Assembly: GCF_039536325.1 (NCBI RefSeq)
Contig: NZ_BAAAYO010000008.1
Span: 248,001 to 312,000, forward strand
Reading direction: 5' to 3'
DNA: 64,000 nucleotides
Source: Paenibacillus_AB hodogayensis
GTDB taxonomy: Bacteria > Bacillota > Bacilli > Paenibacillales > NBRC-103111
Below are positions 1 to 8,498 of the stretch, one piece after another; positions within the stretch are counted from its first letter, which is position 1; each line of letters starts with the position of its first letter. The position numbers and the translations under genes are program-made. The notes below the pieces were generated by a model. The model saw only the letters and a list, made by a program, of their open reading frames with translations. It searched no databases and was not told where the DNA came from.

Positions 1-95
1 CCGACCGCGAGCGCCAGCACAAGCATTGGCGCGCTGGCCTTTAGTACGGTGTAGACGGCTTCCCCGGCTAGACGAATGACGAACTCGGAACTCAA
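1..95 (-). CDS. fliQ: FliQ, flagellar type III export gate protein (N-terminal part)
   Basis: This is the N-terminal 31 codons of a small membrane protein of the flagellar export gate; the rest lies beyond the window. The start is a TTG at 95 preceded by an AAAGGAG Shine-Dalgarno. The translation opens MSSEFVIRLAGEAV and then becomes hydrophobic, as in FliQ, a protein of about 89 residues with two membrane helices that forms part of the FliPQR core. It follows fliP in the usual order fliO-fliP-fliQ. The assignment rests on the N-terminal match and position; the C-terminal half cannot be checked. Confidence 0.85.
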   Translation of the reverse strand, partial: MSSEFVIRLAGEAVYTVLKASAPMLVLALAV

Positions 96-147
96 CCGCC
101 GACACTCCTTTTGCAATTTCGGCTCGGCTGCAGCCCGCTTACAGCGG

Positions 148-906
148 TCAGACGGGATGGAAGCTGAGCAGAAGCGATTTGACGACCAGATACCAGCCGT
201 CGACCAGAACGAACAACAAAATTTTAAAAGGCAGAGAAATCATGACCGGAGGCAGCATCATCATCCCCATGGACATCAGCGTGCTCGCGACGACCATATC
301 GATGACGAGAAACGGAATAAAGATCATAAAGCCCATCTGAAAAGCCGATTTCATCTCGCTGATGGCAAAGGCCGGTATGAGCGCCGTGAGCGGCGTATCT
401 TCCACGCCTGCTGGCTTCTCCGCTTTCGAATAGTTCAGAAACAGCATCAAATCTTTCTCGCGCGTCTGCGCCGCCATAAATTTTTTCAGCGGCAGCGCTG
501 CCGCTGACAGCGCCTCAGTCTGATTGATCTCCCCTTGCAAATAAGGCTGAATCGCCGTCTGGTTGACTTGCGACAACGTGGGCGACATCACGAACAGCGT
601 CAAAAACAAGGCGAGACCAATCAGGACCTGATTGGGCGGCATCTGCTGCGTACCGAGAGCGGTACGGACAAAGCCGAGCACGATGACAATTCGCGTAAAG
701 CTGGTCATCAGCACCAGAATCGCCGGCGCGAGGCTGAGCACGGTGATCAACAGGATAAGCGTTACCGTATTGGCAGCCGCTCCGCTTCCCGTACCGTTGC
801 CGATGTTGATGTCGATACCCGGAATCGGATCCGCTGCGAACGAATATTCCGGAAACGCCAACAAAACGAGTAAAACGGCGCCAAGCGCCACGGCGTAACG
901 GCTCAT
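148..906 (-). CDS. fliP: FliP, flagellar type III export gate protein
   Basis: FliP (252 aa) is the main subunit of the export gate through which rod, hook and filament proteins cross the cytoplasmic membrane. The protein has a cleavable-type signal peptide (residues 1-24, ending SFAA), then a hydrophobic helix pair near 47-95. The conserved stretch TSFTRIVIVLGFVRTALGTQ (about 68-87) and the C-terminal MSMGMMMLPPVMISLPFK region are diagnostic. The length is normal for the family. Its start overlaps the fliO stop by four bases, so the two are probably translationally coupled. No anomaly is seen. Confidence 0.97.
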   Translation of the reverse strand: MSRYAVALGAVLLVLLAFPEYSFAADPIPGIDINIGNGTGSGAAANTVTLILLITVLSLAPAILVLMTSFTRIVIVLGFVRTALGTQQMPPNQVLIGLALFLTLFVMSPTLSQVNQTAIQPYLQGEINQTEALSAAALPLKKFMAAQTREKDLMLFLNYSKAEKPAGVEDTPLTALIPAFAISEMKSAFQMGFMIFIPFLVIDMVVASTLMSMGMMMLPPVMISLPFKILLFVLVDGWYLVVKSLLLSFHPV

Positions 907-1574
907 CGGTCGACCTTCCGGCCGGTGTCGTCATCGCTTTGCAAAATATCTTCCATAAGCTTTTTGCGGTCCGCCATATGCTTCATCTTCGATTCGAATA
1001 CGTTTTGAAAAGAAGCGGCCACTTGATTTTCATCCTCCAACGTTTCCTTCTCGCCCTTCTTCAACCTGCCCAGCCAATCGCGAAGCTTCTGCCACCCCTG
1101 AAAAGGGGCTTCCCGCTCCGGAGACAGAACGGCGGATATGTAGGCTATTTCCTCGGGATCGTCTATTTTGTGGATCAGGTTCACCGAATCCCCTACTCCG
1201 AGTATATATAGCGATTTGCCGATCTCGACGATCTGCACCGATTTGTTTGGACCGATCGGCAAACCGCCCATCGTTCGGAACACGGTGCGCGCCGGATTCC
1301 AGCTCCATTTTTTTTTGGCCAAAACCTTCATTATGATCAGAAAGATGCCGATAATGATAGTAAGGAAGAAGATGACCTTGACTATCGCCATAAACATGGC
1401 GCCCGAATCTCCGGGAAGAGCCGCACCGTCCGTACCGGCACCAAAGCCCCCCGCTTTCTCTTCGGCGTACACGCCGGCCGCACCGTACAGCCACAGGATC
1501 GGCAGAGTCGCAACGCCGGATAGGGCCAGCCGCAACGAGAAGCGGGGCAGCCTCAAGCGTCCTGCCGCACGCAT
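903..1574 (-). CDS. fliO: FliO, flagellar biosynthesis membrane protein
   Basis: FliO helps assemble the FliPQR gate. The chosen ATG at 1574 lies just after the cheY stop and gives 223 residues opening MRAAGRLRLPRF; the open frame continues further upstream but only inside cheY. The protein begins with a signal-peptide-like segment (about 14-36, ending GVYAEE), as in the Bacillus FliO/FliZ form. It has one strong transmembrane helix (about 60-83), then a basic stretch KKKWSW and a conserved beta region with GGLPIGPNKSVQIVEIGKS. The C-terminus is charged and probably cytosolic. No clear Shine-Dalgarno precedes the ATG, which suggests reinitiation after cheY. Confidence 0.9.
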   Translation of the reverse strand: MRAAGRLRLPRFSLRLALSGVATLPILWLYGAAGVYAEEKAGGFGAGTDGAALPGDSGAMFMAIVKVIFFLTIIIGIFLIIMKVLAKKKWSWNPARTVFRTMGGLPIGPNKSVQIVEIGKSLYILGVGDSVNLIHKIDDPEEIAYISAVLSPEREAPFQGWQKLRDWLGRLKKGEKETLEDENQVAASFQNVFESKMKHMADRKKLMEDILQSDDDTGRKVDR

Positions 1575-1579
1575 GCCGG

Positions 1580-1942
1580 TTAACCCAATGTCTTCTTGAT
1601 CGCTTCGATAACGCGGTCCGCCTGGAACGGCTTGACGATGAAGTCCTTCGCGCCGGCTTGAATCGCATCGATGACCATCGCCTGCTGGCCCATTGCCGAA
1701 CACATGATCACCTTCGCATTCGAATCGAATTTTTTAATCTCCTTCAACGCGGCGATGCCGTCCATCTCCGGCATCGTAATGTCCATCGTCACAAGATCCG
1801 GCTTCAGCTCTTTATATTTTTCTACAGCTACCGATCCGTCCTGCGCTTCCCCCACAACCTCATAACCGTTTTTGCTCAGAATGTCCTTGATCATCATTCT
1901 CATGAATGCTGCGTCGTCTACGATTAAGATTTTGTTAGCCAT
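1580..1942 (-). CDS. cheY: CheY, chemotaxis response regulator
   Basis: This is a single-domain receiver of 120 residues. The acidic pocket D9-D10, the phosphorylated aspartate D54 in VTMDITMPEMDG and the conserved K104 in IVKPF are all present, and there is no output domain. In Bacillus-type chemotaxis CheY-P binds FliM and FliY at the switch and changes flagellar rotation. Its position between fliY and fliO is the standard place in the Bacillus fla/che operon, which separates it from unrelated receivers. The N-terminal MANKILIVDDAAFMRMMIKD is typical. Confidence 0.95.
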   Translation of the reverse strand: MANKILIVDDAAFMRMMIKDILSKNGYEVVGEAQDGSVAVEKYKELKPDLVTMDITMPEMDGIAALKEIKKFDSNAKVIMCSAMGQQAMVIDAIQAGAKDFIVKPFQADRVIEAIKKTLG

Positions 1943-1964
1943 ACCTGTGTCAGTCCTCCCGAGA

Positions 1965-3287
1965 CTATTGTAATTTTTGAATGCGATCCATTTGGCTGAT
2001 GATATCGGTTACGCGAACACCGAAGTTTTCATCGATAACGACGACTTCTCCCTTGGCGATCAGCTTGTTGTTGACCAGAATGTCGACCGGTTCGCCGGCC
2101 AGCTTGTCCAACTCGATGATCGAGCCTTGGGAAAACTCCAATATATCTTTAATCAGCTTCTTGGTTCTCCCTAATTCTACGGTAACCTTCAGAGGAATAT
2201 CCAGTAGTAAATTTAGATTCGTATCATCCGCATGAACGGACGGTCCCCCGAGATTGGAAAACTGCGCAGCCTGAACGTTGACGTTCCGTCCCGGAATACC
2301 GCCATAGTTGGCTGGGGCCGACGGCTGTTGGTACATCGGCTGCTGCGGCATCATTGGAGGCTGCATCATCGGTTGGCCATACATTGGCTGCTGGTAAGGC
2401 ATCCCCGGCGGCTGCTGATACATTGGCTGCTGCTGATACGGATCGTAAGGCGGCATCTGCATCGGAGCGCTGTTGGCGTATCCGGCCATCGGATCAGGCT
2501 GCGGCGTCGGCTGCGGCGCTGTATAAGCGGCCGCGGCAGGCGGCTCGATCACGGGCGCGGCAGATGCCGGGGCCGGCTCGGGCTCCATGCCCGCTCCGCC
2601 GAGCAGAGTCGATACCATCTCCTTGGAGAAGGAAACGGTCAACAGCTGCATCAAGGTAGAGTCGATCAGATCGCCGATAATAAGCCGGAACGAAATTTTG
2701 ACGAAAACTTCCTCGCGCGGCAGCTGGTCTTTTCCTTCGCCGTTGGGCAAATCCAAAATATTGATGCCCGGCGGGGAAATGTTGACAAACCGGTTAAAAA
2801 TAGTCGACATCGATGTCGCCGACGATCCCATCATCTGGTTCATCGCTTCTTGCACGGCGCTGATATGGATTTCGGAAAGCTCCATATCGTCGGTGACATT
2901 ACCCGTGCCGCCCATCATCAAATCCGCGATGACTTGAGCATCCCTCGTTTTGATAACGAGCAGATTGATGCCGTCAAAGCCGTCGACATAATTGACGTGA
3001 ATCGCCACGTGCGGCCTTGGAAACTCCTTCTCCAGCTCCTCGCGCGCGATCATGGACACTTTGGGCGTCGTGATGTCCACTTTTTTGCCCAGCAGGGTCG
3101 ATAAGGCGGTAGCCGCGCTGCCGAAGGTGATGTTGCCGATTTCTCCAAGCGCGTCCTGCTCGATCGGGCTCAAATAATCGTCAACGTTCGGGCTGCCGGC
3201 AGAGGACGCGCCGCCGCCGAAATCTTCGCTCGTCTGCCGCAGCAGGGCGTCGATCTCTTCTTGCGATAAATAATCTTTACTCGTCAT
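1965..3287 (-). CDS. fliY: FliY, flagellar motor switch / CheY-P phosphatase
   Basis: This C-ring protein (440 aa) joins three parts. The N-terminus DYLSQEEIDALLRQ resembles the CheY-P binding peptide of FliM. Residues about 40-220 contain two CheC-type phosphatase segments (SPIEQDALGEIGNITFGSAA and ELSEIHISAVQEAMNQMMGS). The C-terminal 80 residues are a FliN-like SpoA domain (DIPLKVTVELGRTKKLIKDI). Between them lies a linker of about 110 residues rich in Pro, Gln, Met and Tyr. The ATG at 3287 overlaps the end of fliM and has a purine-rich GGGGAAG ahead of it; an upstream in-frame start at 3311 is less likely. Confidence 0.95.
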   Translation of the reverse strand: MTSKDYLSQEEIDALLRQTSEDFGGGASSAGSPNVDDYLSPIEQDALGEIGNITFGSAATALSTLLGKKVDITTPKVSMIAREELEKEFPRPHVAIHVNYVDGFDGINLLVIKTRDAQVIADLMMGGTGNVTDDMELSEIHISAVQEAMNQMMGSSATSMSTIFNRFVNISPPGINILDLPNGEGKDQLPREEVFVKISFRLIIGDLIDSTLMQLLTVSFSKEMVSTLLGGAGMEPEPAPASAAPVIEPPAAAAYTAPQPTPQPDPMAGYANSAPMQMPPYDPYQQQPMYQQPPGMPYQQPMYGQPMMQPPMMPQQPMYQQPSAPANYGGIPGRNVNVQAAQFSNLGGPSVHADDTNLNLLLDIPLKVTVELGRTKKLIKDILEFSQGSIIELDKLAGEPVDILVNNKLIAKGEVVVIDENFGVRVTDIISQMDRIQKLQ

Positions 3288-4275
3288 TTTCTTCTTCCCC
3301 TTCGCTGACAATCTCCGTCACTTGTACGGCAAGCTTGTCTTTAACGGTACCCGGACTTCCGATAAATTTGAGTTTATCCCCTACTTTGATGTGCAGCCCG
3401 TCGTTTACGGGCTTATTTAAGGTAATGACGTCTCCGGCAGCCAAATTCAGAAATTCCTTGACGGTAATCAGCGATTCGCCAAGCTCGGCGATGACGGGCA
3501 GGTGCGCTTTGTATACCCGTTCCTGCAGCGCCTCCACTTCCTCGGGCGCGCGGCTTTTACGCTGCGACAAAAACTGGTGATGCACGGACAAGCGCGGCAT
3601 AATCGGCTCGATGACGACATGGGGGATACACAGGTTAATCATACCGGTCGTATCGCCGATCTTCGTCGTAAGCGAGATAAGCGCGATCGTCTCGTTGGGT
3701 GACACGATCTGCATAAATTGCGGGTTCGTCTCCAGCGCCTCCATTCTCGGCGTCAGATCGATAACCGTCCTCCATGCTTCCTGCAAGCTTTCGAACGCTC
3801 TGCTGAATATGCGCTCCATGACGATCGTCTCAATTTCCGTAAGCGCGTTGATTTTGGGAGGCGAACTTCCGGGACCGCCCAGCAGCCGGTCCAGCATCGC
3901 GAAGGCTACGTTCGGATGAACCTCAAGCACCATCCGGCCTTCGAGGGGCTCCGCTTCGAATATATTTAAAATCGTCATTTTCGGTATGGATCGGATAAAC
4001 TCATCATACGGCAGCTGCTCCACCTGCACGACGTTAATTTGCACGAACGTACGAAGCTGCGCCGAAAAATAAGTGGTCAAGTAACGCGCAAAGTTCTCAT
4101 GAATTCGCGTCAGACTGCGAATATGGTCCTTGGAGAAGCGGACAGCGCGTTTGAAGTCGTACGCACGCACCTTTTTCTGCGTCTCTTCTTTTTTGAGCTC
4201 CTCGGCGTCCATTTCGCCGGACGAAAGCGCGGCGAGAAGGGCGTCAATCTCGTTCTGCGATAGTACGTCTACCAA
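3277..4275 (-). CDS. fliM: FliM, flagellar motor switch protein
   Basis: FliM (332 aa) forms the middle of the C ring and receives CheY-P. The N-terminal VLSQNEIDALLAAL is the CheY-P docking peptide. The central domain carries the family stretches YDFKRAVRFSKDHIRSLTRIH and LLGGPG (near 134-139), and the C-terminal 80 residues form the SpoA domain that pairs with FliN/FliY. The start is TTG at 4275 behind GGGGGTGATGAATT. Its end overlaps fliY by 11 bases, which suggests coupled translation of the two switch proteins. Confidence 0.96.
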   Translation of the reverse strand: MVDVLSQNEIDALLAALSSGEMDAEELKKEETQKKVRAYDFKRAVRFSKDHIRSLTRIHENFARYLTTYFSAQLRTFVQINVVQVEQLPYDEFIRSIPKMTILNIFEAEPLEGRMVLEVHPNVAFAMLDRLLGGPGSSPPKINALTEIETIVMERIFSRAFESLQEAWRTVIDLTPRMEALETNPQFMQIVSPNETIALISLTTKIGDTTGMINLCIPHVVIEPIMPRLSVHHQFLSQRKSRAPEEVEALQERVYKAHLPVIAELGESLITVKEFLNLAAGDVITLNKPVNDGLHIKVGDKLKFIGSPGTVKDKLAVQVTEIVSEGEEENDE

Positions 4276-4305
4276 AATTCATCACCCCCTTATCCGCGCA
4301 TCCGC

Positions 4306-4788
4306 TTAGTTATTCGTGATGTTGATGTCCGTAATGTCCACACGCACCAATTTTCCTTTGGATAATATCGGGTTGATCTTATTGATTAGCGTCGTACTTA
4401 TCAGATCCTGCCCTTTGGATCCGCCGACTTGATCCACCGTCAAATCCGCAAGGGTCTGCAAAATAATCGCTCTGACCCGAGGGGTCAGCAGGACGAATTC
4501 GTCTTTCGATTTGGTGTTGTCCATCAAAAACGAAAAATTGACTTTTACGTAATTTTTGCCCGCGAGATTGGTCGTGATATCCTTGATCTCCACGCTATTT
4601 GCTTTCTCTTCCTTGGCGGTCATCTTCTTCGCCTTTACGTTATCGACAGAGCTCGCCGCCTGCTCGGACGGATCGCCGCTCGGCGATTTTTTGTCCAAAT
4701 AATCCCACAAAATAAAGCAGGCAAGTACAATTAAAGTGATCGCGATCAAAATCATGATCAGCCATTGCAGCATTTTGTTCTTGAACAT
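4306..4788 (-). CDS. fliL: FliL, stator-associated basal body protein
   Basis: FliL (160 aa) is a single-pass membrane protein that surrounds or stabilises the MotAB stator. A short cytosolic N-terminus is followed by one hydrophobic helix (about 8-30), a low-complexity Ser/Lys linker and an extracytoplasmic domain with the family features NYVKVNFSFLMDN, TPRVRAIILQTLADLT and the C-terminal VRVDITDINITNN. It starts with ATG behind GGAGGG and lies two bases after flbD, ahead of fliM, which is the normal order. Confidence 0.93.
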   Translation of the reverse strand: MFKNKMLQWLIMILIAITLIVLACFILWDYLDKKSPSGDPSEQAASSVDNVKAKKMTAKEEKANSVEIKDITTNLAGKNYVKVNFSFLMDNTKSKDEFVLLTPRVRAIILQTLADLTVDQVGGSKGQDLISTTLINKINPILSKGKLVRVDITDINITNN

Positions 4789-4790
4789 GA

Positions 4791-5012
4791 TTAGGGACCC
4801 TCCGGGATATTATTGTTCACCGCTACCCTGATCGATCCGACCTGATGCAGGTAAGTCTTTACGAGGCTCACCACATCCGTTACCTTCTCGGTAACGATAA
4901 ATTTTTTCCCGGTCGTCAGCGTAATGAGCGTATCCGGCGTTTCCTCGATCGTTTCGATCAACAATGCGTTAATGGTCAGCCTGCTGCCGTTTAACCGTGT
5001 CACCGGTATCAT
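4791..5012 (-). CDS. flbD: FlbD-family small flagellar protein
   Basis: This 73-residue protein belongs to the FlbD family (called SwrD in Bacillus), a cytosolic protein linked to motor power and swarming. The ATG at 5012 is chosen over an open frame reaching 5057 because GGAGGG stands six bases upstream and the family begins MIxVTRLNG. The conserved text VTRLNGSRLTINALLIETIE, followed by TPDTLITLTTGKKFIV, is clear. It sits between flgE and fliL as in Bacillus. The molecular role is known only genetically. Confidence 0.9.
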   Translation of the reverse strand: MIPVTRLNGSRLTINALLIETIEETPDTLITLTTGKKFIVTEKVTDVVSLVKTYLHQVGSIRVAVNNNIPEGP

Positions 5013-5087
5013 GCTATCCCTCCAGAAATCGCGCACGGAACGCCCGATGTCAGGCAAGGGGGAAGCCCCCTCGCCTAACGATTACGC

Positions 5088-5909
5088 TTATCGTTTCAAG
5101 CTGAGCACTTCCTGCAAAACTTCATCCGAGGTCGTGATGATTTTGGAGTTCGCCTGAAAGCCCCGCTGCGCCACGATCATCTCGGTAAACTCGCCGGTCA
5201 GATCCACATTGGACATCTCCAGCTGGCCGGAAATAATCGCTCCCGTACCGAGCTCAGGATCATTCGGAACCGCGTATTCCACATCGTCTACGGATGCGTT
5301 AGGCGATACGCGATACATGTTGCCGCCCATCTTTTCCAAACCGGACGGGTTCGTCACCTTTACGACCGCCAGCTGCATGCCGTCAATCGGGGCGGACGTG
5401 CCGTCCACGTTGACGCCGATAAATTGACCGCTCTGATCGATGGAGAAAGCCGTAACCGCAGCCGGATCGATCGCCGGCAAGGGCGCTCCGCCCACGCCTA
5501 CGACCCGGTAGCCGTCGGACGTGACGATCTGTCCGGCCGCGTCCATCTTGAAATTGCCGTCACGCGTTAGGAATATGCCTCCGTCTTCTCCGGATTGGAC
5601 CGCAAAAAATCCGTCTCCGTCAATGCGTACGTCGGTGACGACGTTCGTCGTCATGGCACTGCCCGGCGTATGAATCGTATCGATGGCCGCGAGCGTGACG
5701 CCCAGCCCGATCTGCTTGGCGTTGACACCGCCTCTGCCATCGGCCGGAGCCGTAACACCGGACACCGACTGGCTCAAAATGTCCTTGAACATCGCGCGGC
5801 TTCCTTTGAAACCGATCGTGTTGACGTTGGCGATATTGTTGCCGATTACGTCAAGCTTCGTCTGAAAGCCTCTCATGCCCGATACGCCGGAATAAAGCGA
5901 TCTTAACAT
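5088..5909 (-). CDS. flgE: FlgE/FlgG-type flagellar hook protein
   Basis: This is a 273-residue axial protein of the FlgE/FlgF/FlgG family. It carries the N-terminal rod motif LDVIGNNIANVNTIGFKGS and the C-terminal helix MSNVDLTGEFTEMIVAQRGFQANSKII; both helices form the coiled-coil D0 domain. The short central region matches the compact hook protein encoded at this place in Bacillus (FlgE, formerly called FlgG), so annotation pipelines may call it FlgG. Its place downstream of the hook cap gene flgD and the fliK ruler argues for the hook. The start is ATG behind AGGAGGAACGCGA. Confidence 0.9.
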   Translation of the reverse strand: MLRSLYSGVSGMRGFQTKLDVIGNNIANVNTIGFKGSRAMFKDILSQSVSGVTAPADGRGGVNAKQIGLGVTLAAIDTIHTPGSAMTTNVVTDVRIDGDGFFAVQSGEDGGIFLTRDGNFKMDAAGQIVTSDGYRVVGVGGAPLPAIDPAAVTAFSIDQSGQFIGVNVDGTSAPIDGMQLAVVKVTNPSGLEKMGGNMYRVSPNASVDDVEYAVPNDPELGTGAIISGQLEMSNVDLTGEFTEMIVAQRGFQANSKIITTSDEVLQEVLSLKR

Positions 5910-5994
5910 TCGCGTTCCTCCTAAAATGTTGGTCGGGCTGCTTCATGCGATCCGCAACCCCGGGCTTCCGAAAAGGGCCGGCCCGTTCGCGCCG

Positions 5995-6378
5995 CTACAA
6001 AATCACGGCACTGTCGATTTGCGTAAATACGTTGTCCTTCATCGCCGCGCCATCCATTGCGGTCACGATCGTTTTGCTGCGGACGTTGACGATCATCGCC
6101 ATGTTGTCCATCAAGATGAGCGACTCCTTCGCCCCCTTGGCTGCGGCTTTGTCGATGGCCGAGTTGATTTTGTCCATCTGCTCCGGCTTGAGCTCGATTC
6201 CCCGCTGCTGAAGCCTTACACCTGCATGATGACTAATCCGGACCAGACTGTCGCTAAATACGTCCTGAAACGATTTTGCCCCGGCCGGCTGACGGGCGTT
6301 CGCCTCGGCACGTTTGATGCCGGCAACCGATGAGACGGCGCCCGGATACATCTGGCCGATCGTCATTCGATCCGTCAT
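5995..6378 (-). CDS. Flagellar operon protein of TIGR02530 type
   Basis: This 127-residue soluble protein is of the family found between flgD and flgE in Firmicute flagellar operons. The recognisable part is residues about 30-115: FQDVFSDSL, then GVRLQQRGIELKPEQMDKINSAIDKAAAKGAKESL, then a strand-rich end MIVNVRSKTIVTAMDG. No catalytic motif is seen. The ATG at 6378 has AGAAGG eight bases upstream; a GTG at 6387 in frame is the alternative. Function is not established; position suggests a role in hook assembly or export. Confidence 0.85.
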   Translation of the reverse strand: MTDRMTIGQMYPGAVSSVAGIKRAEANARQPAGAKSFQDVFSDSLVRISHHAGVRLQQRGIELKPEQMDKINSAIDKAAAKGAKESLILMDNMAMIVNVRSKTIVTAMDGAAMKDNVFTQIDSAVIL

Positions 6379-6390
6379 GGGGAACACCTT

Positions 6391-6810
6391 CTACTTTTTG
6401 ATCTCAATAATTTTATCGAGCGGCACTTCCTGCTCGCCGACAACCGCGATTTGCTTGTTGTCTTTGATCTTGATCGAATCGACGACACCGGACTGCGGCT
6501 GCTCCTTGCCCTTCTCGTCGATCTTCATCCAACCGACCGTCTGGCCAATCAGTGACGAGCTGAAGCCGATCGACTGCCGGAGCAGCTTCATATCCGTCGC
6601 CATATTGGTCATCTGCTCCACCGAGGTGAACGTCGCCATCTGGGCAATAAATTCCTTGTCCTCCAGCGGCTTCGTCGGGTCCTGATTGGACAACTGAGTC
6701 ATTAAAATTTTCAAAAACTCGTCCTTGCCTAGGCTGCTGCTGCCTGTTTTTTGTTTCTCAACGGCGTTTTTATAATAAAACGTACCGTTCGAAACGCCGA
6801 CTGTAGGCAT
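6391..6810 (-). CDS. flgD: FlgD, hook assembly scaffold (hook cap)
   Basis: FlgD (139 aa) caps the growing hook and is itself exported. The conserved N-terminal core GKDEFLKILMTQLSNQDPTKPLEDKEFIAQMATFTSVEQM (residues 28-68) is unmistakable. The C-terminal part is short and lacks the long Ig-like and tudor-like domains of the proteobacterial protein, which is normal for Bacillus FlgD. The start is ATG behind GGAGGAATTCGA. It follows fliK and precedes the TIGR02530 gene. Confidence 0.95.
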   Translation of the reverse strand: MPTVGVSNGTFYYKNAVEKQKTGSSSLGKDEFLKILMTQLSNQDPTKPLEDKEFIAQMATFTSVEQMTNMATDMKLLRQSIGFSSSLIGQTVGWMKIDEKGKEQPQSGVVDSIKIKDNKQIAVVGEQEVPLDKIIEIKK

Positions 6811-6836
6811 TCGAATTCCTCCATCTTTACGGCCCG

Positions 6837-8453
6837 CTACACCGTTTCGTTAAACGAAGCACCGGCTGTGGCCGCTTTCGCTCCGGAGACGTTCTCCAAT
6901 TCGGTCAAGAAATCGACTGGCGCAAGCTCGCGATCCGCTTGGTCGTCATTCTGGCGGCCGGACTGACCCGATTGCCGTTGCTGCTTCGATTCCTGAAACG
7001 ATCCGGATTGCGGCGGATTGTATTGCGACACTTCGAGCCGATCGACCTGCAAGCCTTGCGTTTGCAGCATCGCTCTCAACTGCGCGAGCTGTCCTTCCAG
7101 CATTTCCTTGCCGTGAGCCGTGTCAGCCATAAATTGCGCGACGACTTGACCGTTGTGCATCGTGACTTTGACGTCGATATGACCGAGATGTTCCGGCATC
7201 AGCGTAATACGGACTTCCGACAAGCCGTTCGCCGTATGTACCTTCATGCTTTTCAAAGCCTTGGCCATCTCTTCGGCGAAACGATCCGCGTGAACGACAT
7301 GCTCCTGCGGCTGAACCGGCGAAGCTGCGTTCGCATGGCGCACGATCGAATCCGGCTGAACCGGTGCCTGAGCGGCGCCCGAAGCCTGCATGTCCGTCTC
7401 AGCGCCGGATGCTTCCTGCTGGACCGACTGCTCGGCCGGCTGGATCGCCATCATATGCGGCATAACGGAGGCTTTGGCGGCCAGCGCTTCCAGCCTTCCT
7501 TTCAGGTCGGCTCCCCGCGCCAGCGTCTGGACGGCGGCCATATGGCGGCCTTCTTCCTGTCCGGCAGCAGCGTTGGCTGTTTTCCATCTCGACGCGTGAA
7601 GAGTGGCGGCGGCTGGAACGGCAACCGGCGCTTGCGGCTCGGCAACCGAAGGTCCCGGGATGGCGCTTGCCGCTTGCGGCGTCGCTTGCCCGCCCTTATC
7701 GGTTTCCCTTTGCATCATGGGCGCCAGCAGCTGTTCGAAGGAATCGACGAGCTGCACGATTTCCGGCTGATTAGGCTGCTGCTGCCGAAGGTCGTTTAAC
7801 TGCCTAAGCGTTCTCAACAGTTCTGCATAGTTCCGCGATTGCATGGAGCCGTCCTGCACCTGTTGTGCCGGAGTCCCGGGCGATTCCGTCTCCGCAACCG
7901 GCTTCGCTTCGACCGGCTGCCACTGCTGAATAACCGCCTGAGCCAAATCAAGCAAAGCGATCATATTGTCCAGCGCATTCTGGTGGTGATCCGGAATCGT
8001 ATCTTCGCCCTGCAAGCCGTTCAGCCACTCCTCCAGCAATTGCCCGCTTGATGTCCGGGTTCCTTCCGCTCCGGAAGCATCCGAAGCCGCCAGCAAGCGG
8101 ACCAGAAGAGCGTCAAGGACAGATGACTGACCGAATCCGCTGACGCCGTCCTCCCCGGCCGTACCGTCCGGACTGCCCAGCAGCAAAGCGAGCGCATCGG
8201 CCAACTGCGCCGAATCGTTAGCAGACTGCCCGGAGAACAGTTTGGCCAGCACGTTGGCTGCTAGCAGGTTGCCTTGACCGGAAGCCTGCAGTCCGGCGCC
8301 GCTTTGCGTAAGCAGCGACTGAACGAGCGTATTGGCAAAAGCCGCATCGCCTCCGTTCGTTCCGGCAGAAGCGTTCCTGGATACAAGCACGCCAAGCGGA
8401 GCGTTTCCCCCGGGTTGCGTGGCGTTAAGCATCATAAAAGGATTGTTGCTCAT
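6837..8453 (-). CDS. fliK: FliK, flagellar hook-length control protein
   Basis: FliK (538 aa) is the exported molecular ruler that stops hook growth and switches export specificity. The N-terminal 370 residues are low-complexity, rich in Ala, Gln and Gly, as expected for an extended ruler. The C-terminal domain (about 390-480) contains the signature LSEVRITLMPEHLGHIDVKV and then AQLRAMLQTQGLQVDRLEV. It starts with ATG behind a strong AAGGAGGTGAT. The order ylxF-fliK-flgD matches Bacillus. Confidence 0.93.
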   Translation of the reverse strand: MSNNPFMMLNATQPGGNAPLGVLVSRNASAGTNGGDAAFANTLVQSLLTQSGAGLQASGQGNLLAANVLAKLFSGQSANDSAQLADALALLLGSPDGTAGEDGVSGFGQSSVLDALLVRLLAASDASGAEGTRTSSGQLLEEWLNGLQGEDTIPDHHQNALDNMIALLDLAQAVIQQWQPVEAKPVAETESPGTPAQQVQDGSMQSRNYAELLRTLRQLNDLRQQQPNQPEIVQLVDSFEQLLAPMMQRETDKGGQATPQAASAIPGPSVAEPQAPVAVPAAATLHASRWKTANAAAGQEEGRHMAAVQTLARGADLKGRLEALAAKASVMPHMMAIQPAEQSVQQEASGAETDMQASGAAQAPVQPDSIVRHANAASPVQPQEHVVHADRFAEEMAKALKSMKVHTANGLSEVRITLMPEHLGHIDVKVTMHNGQVVAQFMADTAHGKEMLEGQLAQLRAMLQTQGLQVDRLEVSQYNPPQSGSFQESKQQRQSGQSGRQNDDQADRELAPVDFLTELENVSGAKAATAGASFNETV

Positions 8454-8498
8454 TTTAAATTATCACCTCCTTTCCATGAAGCGTCCGCAACCTTCGCT

